In this document: piece by piece, positions 24,256 through 33,366 of the stretch
Layout of the letters: each line of letters opens with the position of its first letter
How positions within the stretch are numbered: the stretch's first letter is position 1
Source of the DNA: Meinhardsimonia xiamenensis
Lineage (GTDB): Bacteria; Pseudomonadota; Alphaproteobacteria; Rhodobacterales; Rhodobacteraceae
Direction: 5' to 3'
Assembly: GCF_900102905.1 (NCBI RefSeq)
Contig: NZ_FNFV01000011.1
Location: forward strand, 1-40,473
DNA: 40,473 nt
The notes under the pieces: generated by a model
What the model was told of the DNA's origin: nothing
Seen by the model: only the letters and a program-made list of their open reading frames with translations
Database searches by the model: none
Made by a program: the position numbers and the translations under genes

Positions 24256-25680
24256 TCAGTGCGCGATCATCACATGGCGAACGGCCGTGTAGTCCTCAAG
24301 CGCATACATCGACATGTCCTTGCCGTAGCCCGACTGCTTCATGCCGCCGTGGGGCATCTCGTTGACGAGCATGAAATGGGTATTCACCCATGTGCAGCCG
24401 TATTGCAGCCGCGCCGAAACATCCATCGCCCGGCCGATGTCGCGCGTCCAGACCGATGAGGCGAGGCCGTACTTGGAGTCGTTGGCCCAGGCCACGACAT
24501 CATCCTCGGCCGTGAAACGCGTGACAGAGACCACCGGCCCGAACACCTCGCGCTGAACGATCTCGTCCTCCTGCCGGGCTCCGGCAATCACCGTCGGGCA
24601 GTAGTAGAAGCCCGGCCCCTCGTGCGGCTTGCCGCCGGTGACCACCTCCATGTGTGCCTTCTCGGCGGCGCGCTGCACGAAGCTTGCCACGCGATCACGC
24701 TGGCGCTGGCTGATGAGCGGGGGGATCTCGTTTTTCGTGTCGTCCTCCTGCCCATAGACGATGGAAGAGGCGGCCGCGGCGAGATCGGCCACGAGCTTTT
24801 CGTAGATCGCATCCTCGGCGTAGATGCGGCAGGCGGCGGTGCAGTCCTGCCCGGCGTTGTAATAGCCGAAGGCGCGCAGCCCGTCGACGACGCGGCCGAG
24901 GTCGGCATCGGCATAGACGATCACCGGCGCCTTGCCGCCAAGCTCCAGATGCGTGCGCTTGACGGTGTTGGCAGCAGCCTGCAGCACCTTCTTGCCGGTG
25001 GCGATGTCGCCGGTGAGGGAGACCATGTCCACCTCCGGGTGGTTGATGAGCGTGTTGCCCACCGTTCCGCCCTGGCCGACGATCACGTTGACCACGCCCG
25101 CGGGCAGGATGTCGGCGAGGATGCGCGCCATCCTGAGCGCCGTCAGCGGCGTCTGCTCGGAGGGCTTCATCACCACGGTGTTGCCGCCCGCCAAGGCCGG
25201 GGCGAGCTTCCAGGCCATCATCATCAGCGGGTAGTTCCACGGCGCGATCGAGGCGACCACCCCGATCGGGTCGCGGCGGATCATCGAGGTGTGGCCTTCC
25301 ATGTACTCCCCCGCCACGGGGCCGTGCATGTTACGCACCGCGCCGGCGAAGAAGCGGAAGCAGTCGGAAATCGCCGGGATCTCGGCGGTGCGCACCTCGT
25401 TGATCGGCTTGCCGCAATTGAGCGCCTCGAGTTGGGCCAGTTCCTCGGCGTTGGCGTCAACCGCATCGGCGATGGCCAGAAGCTTCTCCGAACGCTCCCC
25501 TGGCGTGGTGCGCGCCCAGCGGGGGAAGGCGGCGCGCGCGGCCATCACGGCACGGTCGATCTGTTCGGCATTGGCCTCGGGCAGGCGCAGGATGGTCTCG
25601 CCCGTCCGGGGGTTGAGGATCGGCTCCTCGGTCTCGGTTCCGGCCTCGAAGGCGTCGCCGATGAGCATCATTGTGTCCAT
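24256..25680 (-). CDS. patD: Gamma-aminobutyraldehyde dehydrogenase (PatD-like)
   Basis: A 474-residue NAD-dependent aldehyde dehydrogenase, closely resembling E. coli PatD/YdcW throughout from memory (for example [21 protein letters not shown] and [17 protein letters not shown]). It would oxidise 4-aminobutanal from putrescine to GABA. The catalytic Cys lies in GQDCTAAC (about 280) and the general-base Glu in LELGGKAP (about 247). It is the last gene of the minus-strand operon binding protein-ATPase-permease-permease-patD, 19 nt after the second permease, with AGGGGAGA before ATG. E. coli has the same pairing (ydcSTUV-patD). Betaine-aldehyde dehydrogenase activity is a possible alternative. 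Confidence 0.9.
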   Translation of the reverse strand: MDTMMLIGDAFEAGTETEEPILNPRTGETILRLPEANAEQIDRAVMAARAAFPRWARTTPGERSEKLLAIADAVDANAEELAQLEALNCGKPINEVRTAEIPAISDCFRFFAGAVRNMHGPVAGEYMEGHTSMIRRDPIGVVASIAPWNYPLMMMAWKLAPALAGGNTVVMKPSEQTPLTALRMARILADILPAGVVNVIVGQGGTVGNTLINHPEVDMVSLTGDIATGKKVLQAAANTVKRTHLELGGKAPVIVYADADLGRVVDGLRAFGYYNAGQDCTAACRIYAEDAIYEKLVADLAAAASSIVYGQEDDTKNEIPPLISQRQRDRVASFVQRAAEKAHMEVVTGGKPHEGPGFYYCPTVIAGARQEDEIVQREVFGPVVSVTRFTAEDDVVAWANDSKYGLASSVWTRDIGRAMDVSARLQYGCTWVNTHFMLVNEMPHGGMKQSGYGKDMSMYALEDYTAVRHVMIAH

Positions 25681-25699
25681 GGTTCTGTCTCCCCTGAAG

Positions 25700-26506
25700 T
25701 CATTTGCCCTGTCCGGCCACGCTTTCGGTGCCGCGGGTGAGGTAATAGGCGCCGAGGATCGGCAGGAAGGTGACGATGACCACCACCATCGCCACCACGT
25801 TCGTCACCGGGCGCTGGCGCGGGCGCACCAGCTCCTCGAGCATCCAGATCGGCAGTGTCTGCTGCTGGCCGGCGGTAAAGGTGGTGACAATCACCTCGTC
25901 AAAGCTCAGCGCAAAGGCGAGCATGCCGCCGGCCAGAAGCGCGGTGGCGATGTTGGGCAGGATCACGTAACGGAAGGTCTGAAAGCCGTCGGCGCCAAGG
26001 TCCATCGAGGCCTCGATGAGCGAGCCGGAGATGCGGCGGAAGCGGGCGACGGCGTTGTTGTAGACCACCACCACGCAGAAGGTGGCGTGGCCGAGCACGA
26101 TGGTCCAGAAGCTGAAGGGGATGTCGGCCAGGCTGAAGGCCGATCGCAGCGCGATGCCGGTGATGATGCCCGGCAGCGCGATGGGCAGGATCACCATGAG
26201 CGAGATCACCTCGCGCCCGAAGAAGCGCGTGCGGCTGACGGCGGCGGCGCAAAGCGTGCCGAGCACGAGCGCCACCGCGGTGGAGACGGCGGCGACCCTG
26301 AGCGACAGCGACAGCGCCTGCCACACGTCCGGCCGGTTCCAGGTGACGGCAAACCACTTCAGCGTGAAGCCCGGCGGTGGCCACTGGTAGGACTTTTCCT
26401 CGGTGGTGAAGGCATAGACGAAGATCAGCAGGATCGGCAGGTGCATGAAGGCAAGGCCGGCACCGGCCGCGATCTTCAGCCAGCGGGGGGCGCGCTCAGA
26501 GTGCAT
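25700..26506 (-). CDS. Polyamine-type ABC transporter permease 2 (YdcV/PotI-like)
   Basis: A 268-residue membrane permease. The N-terminal span is [22 protein letters not shown] segment typical of PotC/PotI proteins follows ([13 protein letters not shown]), and the EAA coupling loop contains [22 protein letters not shown] (about 170-191). ATG 26506 was chosen because it starts at the expected place; the gene then overlaps the end of permease 1 by 11 nt. Longer upstream frames lie inside permease 1. Together with the neighbouring ATPase and binding protein it should import putrescine or a related amine. Confidence 0.9.
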   Translation of the reverse strand: MHSERAPRWLKIAAGAGLAFMHLPILLIFVYAFTTEEKSYQWPPPGFTLKWFAVTWNRPDVWQALSLSLRVAAVSTAVALVLGTLCAAAVSRTRFFGREVISLMVILPIALPGIITGIALRSAFSLADIPFSFWTIVLGHATFCVVVVYNNAVARFRRISGSLIEASMDLGADGFQTFRYVILPNIATALLAGGMLAFALSFDEVIVTTFTAGQQQTLPIWMLEELVRPRQRPVTNVVAMVVVIVTFLPILGAYYLTRGTESVAGQGK

Positions 26507-27434
26507 CGAAGGCCCCCATGCGCTTGGCGAACCACAGATAGAACCCCATGATGACGATCGGCACCACGGTGAAGGCTGCGGCAAGCGGGATGTTTCCGGC
26601 GGTGCCCTGATAGGAATAGACGGCTTGGCCGAGGAAGAACCGCGAGGTGCCGATGATCTGGGGAATGATGTAGTCCCCGAGGGTCAGCGAAAAGGTGAAG
26701 ATCGAGCCGGCAACCACGCCCGGCAGCGCCAGCGGCAGGAGCACATGGCGGAAGGTCTGCGCCGGCCGCGCGCCAAGATCGCTCGAGGCTTCGAGAAACG
26801 ACACCGGCACGCGCTCAAGCGCAGCCTGCGTGGGCAGCACCATGAAGGGCAGCCAAACATAGAGGAAGACAAGAAAGGTGCCCGTCCAGCTCACCGATAG
26901 CGAATTGCCGCCGAGCACGGGCAGCGACAGATACGCCTCCAGAAGCCAGCTGAGGTGCAGCGTCTCGAACAGCCAGCCGAGGATGCCCTCCTTGGCGAGG
27001 ATGAGCTTCCAGGCGTAGATCTTGACGAGATAGCTCGACCACAGGGGCAGCATCACCCCGAGATAGAAGAGCGCCTTCCAGCGGCCGCGGGCGTAGCGGG
27101 CCGCGAAATAGGCGATGGGAAAGCCGACAAGCGCCGCGGCCACCGTCACGAGGCTCGCCATCACCACGGTGCGGATGATGATGTCGATGTTCGCGGGCGT
27201 GAAGAGCTCGCGATAGCTCTTGAGCGTGAACTCCCGTACGATCATGCCCGAGAACTCGTCGATCGAGTAAAAGCTCTGCAACAGAAGTGCGAAGAGCGAG
27301 CCGAGATAGACGATCCCGAGCCAGAGGGCAGGCGGGGTCAGGAGCAGGAAGATGGTCAGCCCCGGCCGGCGCCAGAGCGCATCTGCAATCCGCGCGCGCA
27401 GGCCGGCGGGGGCGGGATCGACCACCGCGCTCAT
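26496..27434 (-). CDS. Polyamine-type ABC transporter permease 1 (YdcU/PotH-like)
   Basis: A 312-residue permease with a hydrophilic head of about 25 residues and six spans. Recognisable segments are [27 protein letters not shown] (first span and the PotB/PotH-like turn), [22 protein letters not shown], and the EAA loop [25 protein letters not shown] (about 225-250). Its ATG at 27434 overlaps the ATPase stop by 4 nt, so the two are translated in series. It pairs with the following permease to form the membrane channel. Confidence 0.9.
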   Translation of the reverse strand: MSAVVDPAPAGLRARIADALWRRPGLTIFLLLTPPALWLGIVYLGSLFALLLQSFYSIDEFSGMIVREFTLKSYRELFTPANIDIIIRTVVMASLVTVAAALVGFPIAYFAARYARGRWKALFYLGVMLPLWSSYLVKIYAWKLILAKEGILGWLFETLHLSWLLEAYLSLPVLGGNSLSVSWTGTFLVFLYVWLPFMVLPTQAALERVPVSFLEASSDLGARPAQTFRHVLLPLALPGVVAGSIFTFSLTLGDYIIPQIIGTSRFFLGQAVYSYQGTAGNIPLAAAFTVVPIVIMGFYLWFAKRMGAFDAL

Positions 27435-28423
27435 GCGCCAGCCTCCGTCATCAGATGCAGGTCTTCGCGCGCCCAAGTCACATGCACGCACGCTCCCTCC
27501 TGCGGTACCTCGACCCCTTTGGGCAGAAGCGCGACGAGCCTGAGCCCGCCCTCGGCCTCCAGCGCCACCCGCGTGGCCGCACCGTGAAAGGCGGTGCTCA
27601 GCACCGTCGCGGCAAGCCCCTCGGCGCCGAGCCGCAGCGCCTCGGGGCGCACCGCCGCGTGAACGTGTCGGCCTGCGACGCGCTCGGTCACTTCCGGGGG
27701 CAGCACGTTGGATGACCCCACGAAGCGGGCAACAAAGGGCACGCGCGGGCGGTAGTAGATGTCCTGCGGCGTGCCGACCTGAACGATGCGGCCTTCGTTG
27801 AACACCGCAACGCGATCGGCCATCGACAGCGCTTCGGTCTGGTCATGAGTGACGAAGACGAAGGTGATGCCGAGCCGACGCTGCAGCGCCTTCAGCTCCT
27901 CCTGCATCGCCTCGCGCAGCTTGAGATCGAGCGCGCCGAGCGGCTCGTCGAGCAAGAGCACCCGCGGGCGGTTGACGAGCGCGCGGGCCAGAGCGACCCG
28001 CTGGCGCTGGCCACCGGAAAGCTCGGAAGGCTTGCGCAGCCCGTAGCCCGGCAGCGCGACCATCTCGAGCGCCTCTTCCGCCGCCCGGTAGCGCTCAGGT
28101 TTGGGGCGGCCGGCCACCATCAGGCCGTAAGCCACGTTGTCGCGCACGTTGAGGTGCGGAAACAGCGCGTAGTCCTGAAACACCGTATTCACGTGCCGAC
28201 GGTAGGGAGGCACGCCGGCCGTCGGCACGCCGAAGATCTCGATCTTGCCTGCGGTCGGCTGGTCAAAGCCGCCGATGAGCCGCAGGCAGGTGGTCTTGCC
28301 CGAGCCCGACGGCCCGAGCATGGCGAAGAATTCGCCTTCGGCGATTTCCATGTTGACGTTGTCAACGGCGCGCACCGGCCCGAAGTGACGCGACACGCCC
28401 GCAAAGCGCACGGCTGGAGTCAT
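27431..28423 (-). CDS. Polyamine-type ABC transporter ATPase (YdcT/PotA-like)
   Basis: A 330-residue ATP-binding subunit. Walker A is GPSGSGKTT, the Q-loop VFQDYALFP, the signature LSGGQRQRV, Walker B LLLDEP, and the switch histidine lies in VTHDQTEA. A C-terminal TOBE domain (from about 245) is typical of PotA/FbpC proteins. ATG 28423 gives the family start (TPAVRFAGVSRHFG); the open codons upstream run through the intergenic hairpin and were left out. It follows the binding-protein gene after an 88-nt gap and overlaps permease 1. Confidence 0.92.
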   Translation of the reverse strand: MTPAVRFAGVSRHFGPVRAVDNVNMEIAEGEFFAMLGPSGSGKTTCLRLIGGFDQPTAGKIEIFGVPTAGVPPYRRHVNTVFQDYALFPHLNVRDNVAYGLMVAGRPKPERYRAAEEALEMVALPGYGLRKPSELSGGQRQRVALARALVNRPRVLLLDEPLGALDLKLREAMQEELKALQRRLGITFVFVTHDQTEALSMADRVAVFNEGRIVQVGTPQDIYYRPRVPFVARFVGSSNVLPPEVTERVAGRHVHAAVRPEALRLGAEGLAATVLSTAFHGAATRVALEAEGGLRLVALLPKGVEVPQEGACVHVTWAREDLHLMTEAGA

Positions 28424-28454
28424 GTCTGGCTCGGCCTCGTGGTGGGTTGGGTGT

Positions 28455-28497
28455 TGCCCGCCGTTCCCTTCGGGAGAGGGGGAGTGGGAACGGCGGG
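28455..28497 (-). terminator. Perfect 13-bp hairpin after polyamine binding-protein gene
   Basis: GCCCGCCGTTCCC (28455-28467) pairs perfectly with GGGAACGGCGGGC (28485-28497) around a 17-nt loop. It lies in the gap between the binding-protein gene and the ATPase gene on the minus-strand transcript. There is no U-run after it. The probable effect is 3'-end protection or partial attenuation, raising the binding protein relative to the transporter core, like 7081-7113. Confidence 0.65.
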
Positions 28498-28511
28498 CCA
28501 AGGCGGCGGCC

Positions 28512-29675
28512 TCAGCGGCCACCGATGACGCCGATGTAGTCGCTCACCCAGCGGTAGTAGGGCACGCAGCTGCCCTGGCTGGGGCAGTTCGACACCGGTG
28601 TTTGCCAGAAGTGGATCTTGTCGAAGTCGTCAAAGCCGTTCTTGCGGCAGCCCTCGGGCGTTTGCATGCCACGCCCGTCGGAGCAGGCCGCCGGCACCGA
28701 GGGGTTGGCGCCAAACCACACCGAAAGATCGGATTGGAGGTTCGACGACAGCGTGTGTTCCATCCACATGTAGGCGCAGTTGGGGTGGGCGGCGTCCACA
28801 TGCATCATGGTGGTGTCGGCCCAGCCCGTGGCCCCTTCGACGGGGATGGTGGAGGCAACCGGGAAGCCCTCGGCCTGCAGCAGGTTCACCTGGAAGGGCC
28901 AGGAGCCCGAGGCGACGATGCCCTCGTTCTTGAAGTCGTCGATCTGGATGAAGGCATCATGCCAGTAGCGGGCCACCAACTTGCGCTGCTGGCGCAGAAG
29001 GTCGAGCGCGGCGTTGTATTGCTCCTGATTGAGCTCATAGGGCGACTTTATGCCGAGCTCGGGGCGGTGATACATCAGATAGAGCGCGGCATCGGCGATA
29101 TAGATCGGCCCGTCATAGGCCTCGATCCGCCCCTTGTTGGACTTGCCGTCGGGCAGCGTCATCTCTTCGAACACCACGTTCCACGAGCTGGGCGGGCTGT
29201 CGCCGAAGGCTTCGGAGTTGTACATCAGCACATTCGGCCCCCACATGTAGGGCACGCCGTAATGCACCCCGTTCACCGTGTGCCAGGGCGCGTTCTTCAG
29301 CCGATCGTCGATGGTGTCCCAGCTCGGGATGAGCGAGATGTTGATGGGCTGCACGCGCTTGCCGGCGATCAGGCGCAGCGAGGCATCGCCCGAGGCGGTG
29401 ACAAGGTCGAAACCGCCCTCGTTCATCAGCGCGACCATCTCGTCGGAGGTGTTGGCCGTCTTGACCTGGACCTTGCAGCCGGTGGCCTCCTCGAACTTGG
29501 TCACCCAGTCGAAGGCCGGGTCGGTCTCGCCCCGCTCGATGTATCCGGGCCAGGCGACGATATCGAGCTGGCCCTCGCCGGGGCCGATCTCGGTCAGCAT
29601 TTCCGCGGCAAGAGCCTGACCGGCCAGCGCGCCCGCGGCGATCAGGGCGGTGCAGGATTTCAGAATCGGATTCAT
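28512..29675 (-). CDS. Polyamine-type ABC transporter binding protein (YdcS-like)
   Basis: A 387-residue periplasmic binding protein. The signal peptide is residues 1-23 (ALAGQALAAEM, cut after the last AA), without a lipobox. The mature start (GQLDIVAWPGYIERG) and the WGPNVLMYNSEAF segment place it with PotF/PotD and especially YdcS (E. coli YdcS, 381). Five cysteines near the C-terminus (CSDGRGMQTPEGC, then NCPSQGSC) could form disulphides. ATG 29675 was chosen for the signal peptide; ten upstream codons are open but lack support. It is first in the operon and downstream of the LysR gene. Confidence 0.9.
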   Translation of the reverse strand: MNPILKSCTALIAAGALAGQALAAEMLTEIGPGEGQLDIVAWPGYIERGETDPAFDWVTKFEEATGCKVQVKTANTSDEMVALMNEGGFDLVTASGDASLRLIAGKRVQPINISLIPSWDTIDDRLKNAPWHTVNGVHYGVPYMWGPNVLMYNSEAFGDSPPSSWNVVFEEMTLPDGKSNKGRIEAYDGPIYIADAALYLMYHRPELGIKSPYELNQEQYNAALDLLRQQRKLVARYWHDAFIQIDDFKNEGIVASGSWPFQVNLLQAEGFPVASTIPVEGATGWADTTMMHVDAAHPNCAYMWMEHTLSSNLQSDLSVWFGANPSVPAACSDGRGMQTPEGCRKNGFDDFDKIHFWQTPVSNCPSQGSCVPYYRWVSDYIGVIGGR

Positions 29676-29795
29676 CTTGGTCTCCCTTGTCTGGACGGCA
29701 GTCACGAAAGCCCGGGCGCGTTCGACTCGCGCCTTCGCCTTGATCGCAGCATGACCCCGCCGGGAGCTCTCGGCAAATTCAATTAACCGAAGTCA

Positions 29796-29816
29796 GGTAT
29801 CGGAAACACCGATGCC
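29796..29816. promoter_or_regulatory. Inverted repeat between LysR gene and transporter operon
   Basis: GGTATCGG (29796-29803) and CCGATGCC (29809-29816) pair in 7 Watson-Crick pairs plus one G-T over a 5-nt spacer. It lies 7 nt past the LysR stop and about 120 nt upstream of the binding-protein ATG. It may be the LysR operator or the tail hairpin of the lysR message. The rest of 29676-29823 is AT-richer than its surroundings (AATTCAATTAACC), suiting a promoter, but no clear -35/-10 pair stands out. Confidence 0.4.
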
Positions 29817-29823
29817 ACGGGAA

Positions 29824-30732
29824 CTAGCGCTCCCGCCCGCTTCCATGGACATTGGCGATGGCAACGAAGTCGCGGGCGGCCTCCGAGAGTGGTGCACCGC
29901 GGCGCCAGGCAAGCCCCACTTGCACCACTGGCAGCGCCCCCGAGACGTCGCGCGCCTCGATGCGATCGCCCTCCAGGGACCACGGGCGATAGAACAGGTC
30001 GGGCAGAAGTGCGATGCCGGCGCCCGTGGCCACAAGGCTGCGCACCGCCTCGACCGAGCGGGTGCGATAGGCGATGCGCGGCCGGCGGCCGAGTGCCGAG
30101 ACGATCTTGACCGTTGCCTCGTCCATCTCGTCGATGTTCAGAACGATCATGTCCTCGCCGGCAAGATCCTCGATGGAAATGCTGTCGCTGTCGAGCAGGT
30201 GGTGGCCAATGGGCAGCCAGAGACGGAAGGGCGAAACCAGAAAGGTCTCCACCTGCAGCGCCTGGGGGTCATGCAGGTTGGAGACGGCCATGACCGCCAC
30301 GTCGAGCTCGCCGCCGATGAGGAGATGTTCGAGGTATTCTCCGTTATCCTCGGTGATGGAGACCTCCACCTCGGGGTTGGCGCGGCGATAGCGCGCCAGC
30401 AGATCGGAGATCACATAGCCGGCCATCAGCGCCGTGACTCCGAGCTGAAGCTGCCCCGTGACCGCTTGGTCCGTAACCGCCATCGCGCGGCGCGCGGTTG
30501 CGACTTCGGCGAGGATCTTCGTGGCGTGGCGCAGCAGCCGATGCCCTTCGTGGGTGGTGTTGAGCCCGCGCGCGTGGCGCTCGAAGAGCTGAACGCCGAG
30601 GTCGAGCTCAAGTGCCTTGATCGCCTCGGTCAAGGCCGACTGCGAAATTGCCAGCTCCTGTGCAGCGCGGCTTATCGAGCCGTTCTCGGCGGCGGCCACA
30701 AAGTAACGCAGCTGGCGCAAGGTGAAGGCCAT
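29824..30732 (-). CDS. LysR-family transcriptional regulator
   Basis: A 302-residue LysR-type regulator. The N-terminal helix-turn-helix (about 3-62) contains LRQLRYFVAAAENGSISRAAQELAISQSAL and LFERHARG. The rest is the periplasmic-binding-protein-like effector domain (from about 92, QLQLGVTALMAGYV). The length is normal. It is encoded in the same direction as, and 148 nt before, the polyamine transporter operon, so it is the likely activator or repressor of that operon; its ligand could be a polyamine or GABA pathway compound. That link is inferred from position only. Confidence 0.9.
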   Translation of the reverse strand: MAFTLRQLRYFVAAAENGSISRAAQELAISQSALTEAIKALELDLGVQLFERHARGLNTTHEGHRLLRHATKILAEVATARRAMAVTDQAVTGQLQLGVTALMAGYVISDLLARYRRANPEVEVSITEDNGEYLEHLLIGGELDVAVMAVSNLHDPQALQVETFLVSPFRLWLPIGHHLLDSDSISIEDLAGEDMIVLNIDEMDEATVKIVSALGRRPRIAYRTRSVEAVRSLVATGAGIALLPDLFYRPWSLEGDRIEARDVSGALPVVQVGLAWRRGAPLSEAARDFVAIANVHGSGRER

Positions 30733-31190
30733 CGTGGCTCCGATTCGTGCCGGCGGGGAGGGGCGGATTTACCGATACCGCGTCCTGCGCCTCTGGTCAT
30801 CCGATATTCGCAAGCCTTCCAAGCCATGGCCTTTGGGCCCTGGAAGGTTTCAGCAAGCCATTGCCTTCATGGTTTCCCCTCGCTTCCCTTTGGGCGGGCC
30901 GCGACCGCCAGACAGCGGGAGAGCGCATCGCGTCTGTCAGCAAAGGTTTCGGGCTCAGGCTCGGACATGAGTGTGACCACGCGCCGGACAGGGAGCGAGA
31001 AGGCACGGGGTTGGGCCTGTGGCCCGGAGGCGTGCGTTGATGGTTTCGCCCACGACTCCGAGGCCAATGACACGCAACTCGGTCCTTGCACCGTCAGAAG
31101 GGGAGGGGTGCCGGCAGCGAATGGTCTCCCTCAGCCGTCGACGAAGAGCCGCGTCGTTAGTACCGGCGACTGGACGTTGCCCGGCGCCTG
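30733..31190. other. 458-nt gap upstream of lysR with one hairpin
   Basis: No gene is supported here. A hairpin CCTTCCA (30815-30821) / TGGAAGG (30841-30847) encloses an inner GGCC-TTT-G-GGCC stem; it could end minus-strand transcription from the ectoine side or lie in the lysR leader. The remainder shows short open frames on both strands without family resemblance. Confidence 0.45.
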
Positions 31191-31224
31191 GGCGCTGCGG
31201 GCGGATCATGCCGCCCGCAGCGCC
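31191..31224 (-). terminator. 14-bp perfect hairpin overlapping ask_ect stop
   Basis: GGCGCTGCGGGCGG (31191-31204) pairs perfectly with CCGCCCGCAGCGCC (31211-31224) around a 6-nt loop. The TGA of the aspartokinase gene (31206-31208) sits in the loop. It marks the end of the ectoine operon transcript. No T-run follows, so it may act with Rho or as an RNA-stabilising end. Confidence 0.6.
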
Positions 31225-32714
31225 TCTGCGCCCTCCCTGTCGGGCCTTTGCGTGATCGCGTCGGTCGCGTCCTCGACCAGCCCCTTGTGCAGCGCTATCA
31301 CCGCCGCGTCGAAGTCGTCGTCATCAATCACCACCTGAAGGTCGACCTTGCGCATGAGGTCGTGCACGCCCAGCGGCGCGATGCCCGCCGCGGCGAGCAC
31401 CTCGAGGGCCCGCTCCAGCACGCGGGCGCCGCGCAGGTCACGGCCGATGGCCGAGACGATCGCCACCCGCCGGCTGGAAATTTCCGCCGAGGGGAACTGG
31501 CGCGACAGCTCCGCCTCCACCCGCCTGATGGCCTTCATCGAGCCCTCGAGGAAATGGGTGATGGTGTTGGCATTCGAGGTCTTGGAGATGATGCGCAGCC
31601 GGTGGCGCCCGAGCGCCTCGAGGATCGCCGCATCGTAGCCCTTGACGCGGACCATGTCCTGATCGTGGAACTCGAAGGCAAAGACGCCCCGCACGCCGGT
31701 GACGATTTCCACCCCGGGGCGCGCGGCGGCGAGTCCCGACCGGATGAGCGTGCCCGGATGCTCCGGCTCGAAGGCGTTCTTCACCCGCAGGGGAATGCCC
31801 ATCTGCCGCAAGCTCTTGGCCGCGCGCGGATGAATCGCCTCCATGCCCATGTTGGAGAGCTGGTCGGCAACATCGTAGCTGGTCTCCCCGATGACCCGAA
31901 CGGCGTCCCGGCCCACGAGGCGCGGGTCGGCCGAGGAGAGATGGAATTCCTTGTGAATGATCGCTTCGCGCGCCCCTGTCACCACGGCGAGCCGCGAGAG
32001 CGTCACCTCCGAGTAGCCGCGGTCGAAGCTCTTCATCAGCATCTCGCGGCACTGCGCATAGCCGGTCACCACCGGCAGTTCGGCGGCAAGGTCGATGTCG
32101 GCGAAGGCCCGGGCGATGCGTTCGTCAAGCGGCAGGTCTTCGGTCTCGCGCCATCCGCTCAGGTCCACGAAGCGCGCGTTGACGCCTTGTTCCTTGAGCA
32201 GCAGCGCGGTGTTGAAGGCCGAGTGCACCTCTCCGAGGGAAGCGAGCATCTCGCGCACCGTGAGCAGGTGCTTTTCCATCTGGAAATGACCGAAGGAGCA
32301 CAGGCGCGAGAGGTCGATCAGGCAGGAGCGCACGCCCTCCAAGCGATCCATGATGAACTTGTCCGCGATCTGGCGGCTGCCCGGATCGGAGAATATCTCG
32401 CCATTCTTCTCGATCATGACCCGCGCCACGCGCGAAAGCGCATCCCCCCAGCTCCAGCCGTCCTCGGCGCTTGCGAAGAGCGCAAAAACCCCGGGCTCTC
32501 CGGTCTTCTTGTGCTCGAGCAGCATGTCGGTGATGCCGCCATAGGCGGAGACCACGAAGATTCGATTGTACAGGGCGTCGCCCCTCCGCTCCCCGAGGAG
32601 TATGGTGTCGAGAAGCTCGCGGGTGCGCGACATCGACGTGCCGCCGATCTTTTCCACCGTATGGGCGTGGTCAGGGTTGCTGCCGGGCTGGCCGGGCGCG
32701 TTGTGCTGGCTCAT
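31206..32714 (-). CDS. ask_ect: Aspartate kinase specialised for ectoine synthesis
   Basis: A 502-residue aspartokinase that phosphorylates L-aspartate, the first step toward aspartate semialdehyde and ectoine. The nucleotide/aspartate motif is VEKIGGTSMSR (about 20-30, a variant of the usual KFGGTS). The C-terminal half carries two ACT-type regulatory regions (from about 330 and 420). The separate Ask_Ect branch, typically linked to ect genes, is less sensitive to feedback by lysine and threonine. ATG 32714 was chosen because GAGGGG lies 5 nt upstream; an adjacent ATG at 32717 is also possible, and an 82-codon upward extension is not supported. It follows ectC after 220 nt. Confidence 0.92.
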   Translation of the reverse strand: MSQHNAPGQPGSNPDHAHTVEKIGGTSMSRTRELLDTILLGERRGDALYNRIFVVSAYGGITDMLLEHKKTGEPGVFALFASAEDGWSWGDALSRVARVMIEKNGEIFSDPGSRQIADKFIMDRLEGVRSCLIDLSRLCSFGHFQMEKHLLTVREMLASLGEVHSAFNTALLLKEQGVNARFVDLSGWRETEDLPLDERIARAFADIDLAAELPVVTGYAQCREMLMKSFDRGYSEVTLSRLAVVTGAREAIIHKEFHLSSADPRLVGRDAVRVIGETSYDVADQLSNMGMEAIHPRAAKSLRQMGIPLRVKNAFEPEHPGTLIRSGLAAARPGVEIVTGVRGVFAFEFHDQDMVRVKGYDAAILEALGRHRLRIISKTSNANTITHFLEGSMKAIRRVEAELSRQFPSAEISSRRVAIVSAIGRDLRGARVLERALEVLAAAGIAPLGVHDLMRKVDLQVVIDDDDFDAAVIALHKGLVEDATDAITQRPDREGAEALRAA

Positions 32715-32934
32715 CATGTCCCCTCGGCGCCACCGAGTGCAGGCGGCGCCATTCTTTCCTTGTCCGTTGATTGCGTTTGCATGGTCCTGACGGCGCCGGC
32801 CGCGGGGGTGAGGAGCGCCGGGCCTCGGCCCGCCGGGACCACTTGGCGGCGCGCGCGCCTCGAGCTCCCTTACCCCCTGGTCCCCGCCTCGAAGGGGCCG
32901 CGAGGCCGGACGCGCGTCGGCCGTGGGCCTTGTC

Positions 32935-33327
32935 TCAGGCGACCTCCTCGGCCGGCGCATAGGAGCCGTCCGCGCGATGCACCTCGCTTCCGGTGACGGG
33001 CGGGTTGAAGCAGCAGGCCATCACCATCTCGGACCTCGCGGTGAGGCGGTGCCGGTCGTGCTTGTCGAGCGCATACAGCACGCCCGGACGGATCTCGTGG
33101 ACCTGGCCGGTGGCGAGATCCTCGATGGTGCCTTCTCCGGCGATGCAATAGACGCTTTCGAGATGATGCCTGTAGTGGAACAGGTGGCTCGTGCCCTCGT
33201 GGATACGGGTGATGTGAAAACTGAAGCCCATTCCGTCGCCGGCCAGAATGAGGCGCGTGCTGTCCCAGCCTTCGCCGCGAACATGCCGCTCGGAGTTTCG
33301 CGCGGCGCCCAGTTCCCTGACGATCAT
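32935..33327 (-). CDS. ectC: L-ectoine synthase
   Basis: A 130-residue cupin enzyme that cyclises N-gamma-acetyl-diaminobutyrate to ectoine. Typical segments are [21 protein letters not shown], the metal-site stretch [17 protein letters not shown] (about 51-67) and [12 protein letters not shown] (about 81-92). The length fits the family (about 130). ATG 33327 was chosen over an upstream ATG at 33348 because AGAGGAGA lies at a suitable distance. It lies 39 nt after ectB. Gene order ectA-ectB-ectC-ask is standard; ectD for hydroxyectoine is not present in the 220-nt gap that follows, which holds only GC-rich sequence. Confidence 0.95.
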   Translation of the reverse strand: MIVRELGAARNSERHVRGEGWDSTRLILAGDGMGFSFHITRIHEGTSHLFHYRHHLESVYCIAGEGTIEDLATGQVHEIRPGVLYALDKHDRHRLTARSEMVMACCFNPPVTGSEVHRADGSYAPAEEVA

Positions 33328-33366
33328 GTGTTTGTCTCCTCTGTTCACGTTGGCTTGACGGCGGTC

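Noticed and set aside
31206-32960. Aspartokinase start 82 codons upstream at 32960
   Set aside because: The extra residues are Arg/Pro/Gly-rich without similarity, whereas ATG 32714 has a proper ribosome binding site and gives the family N-terminus.
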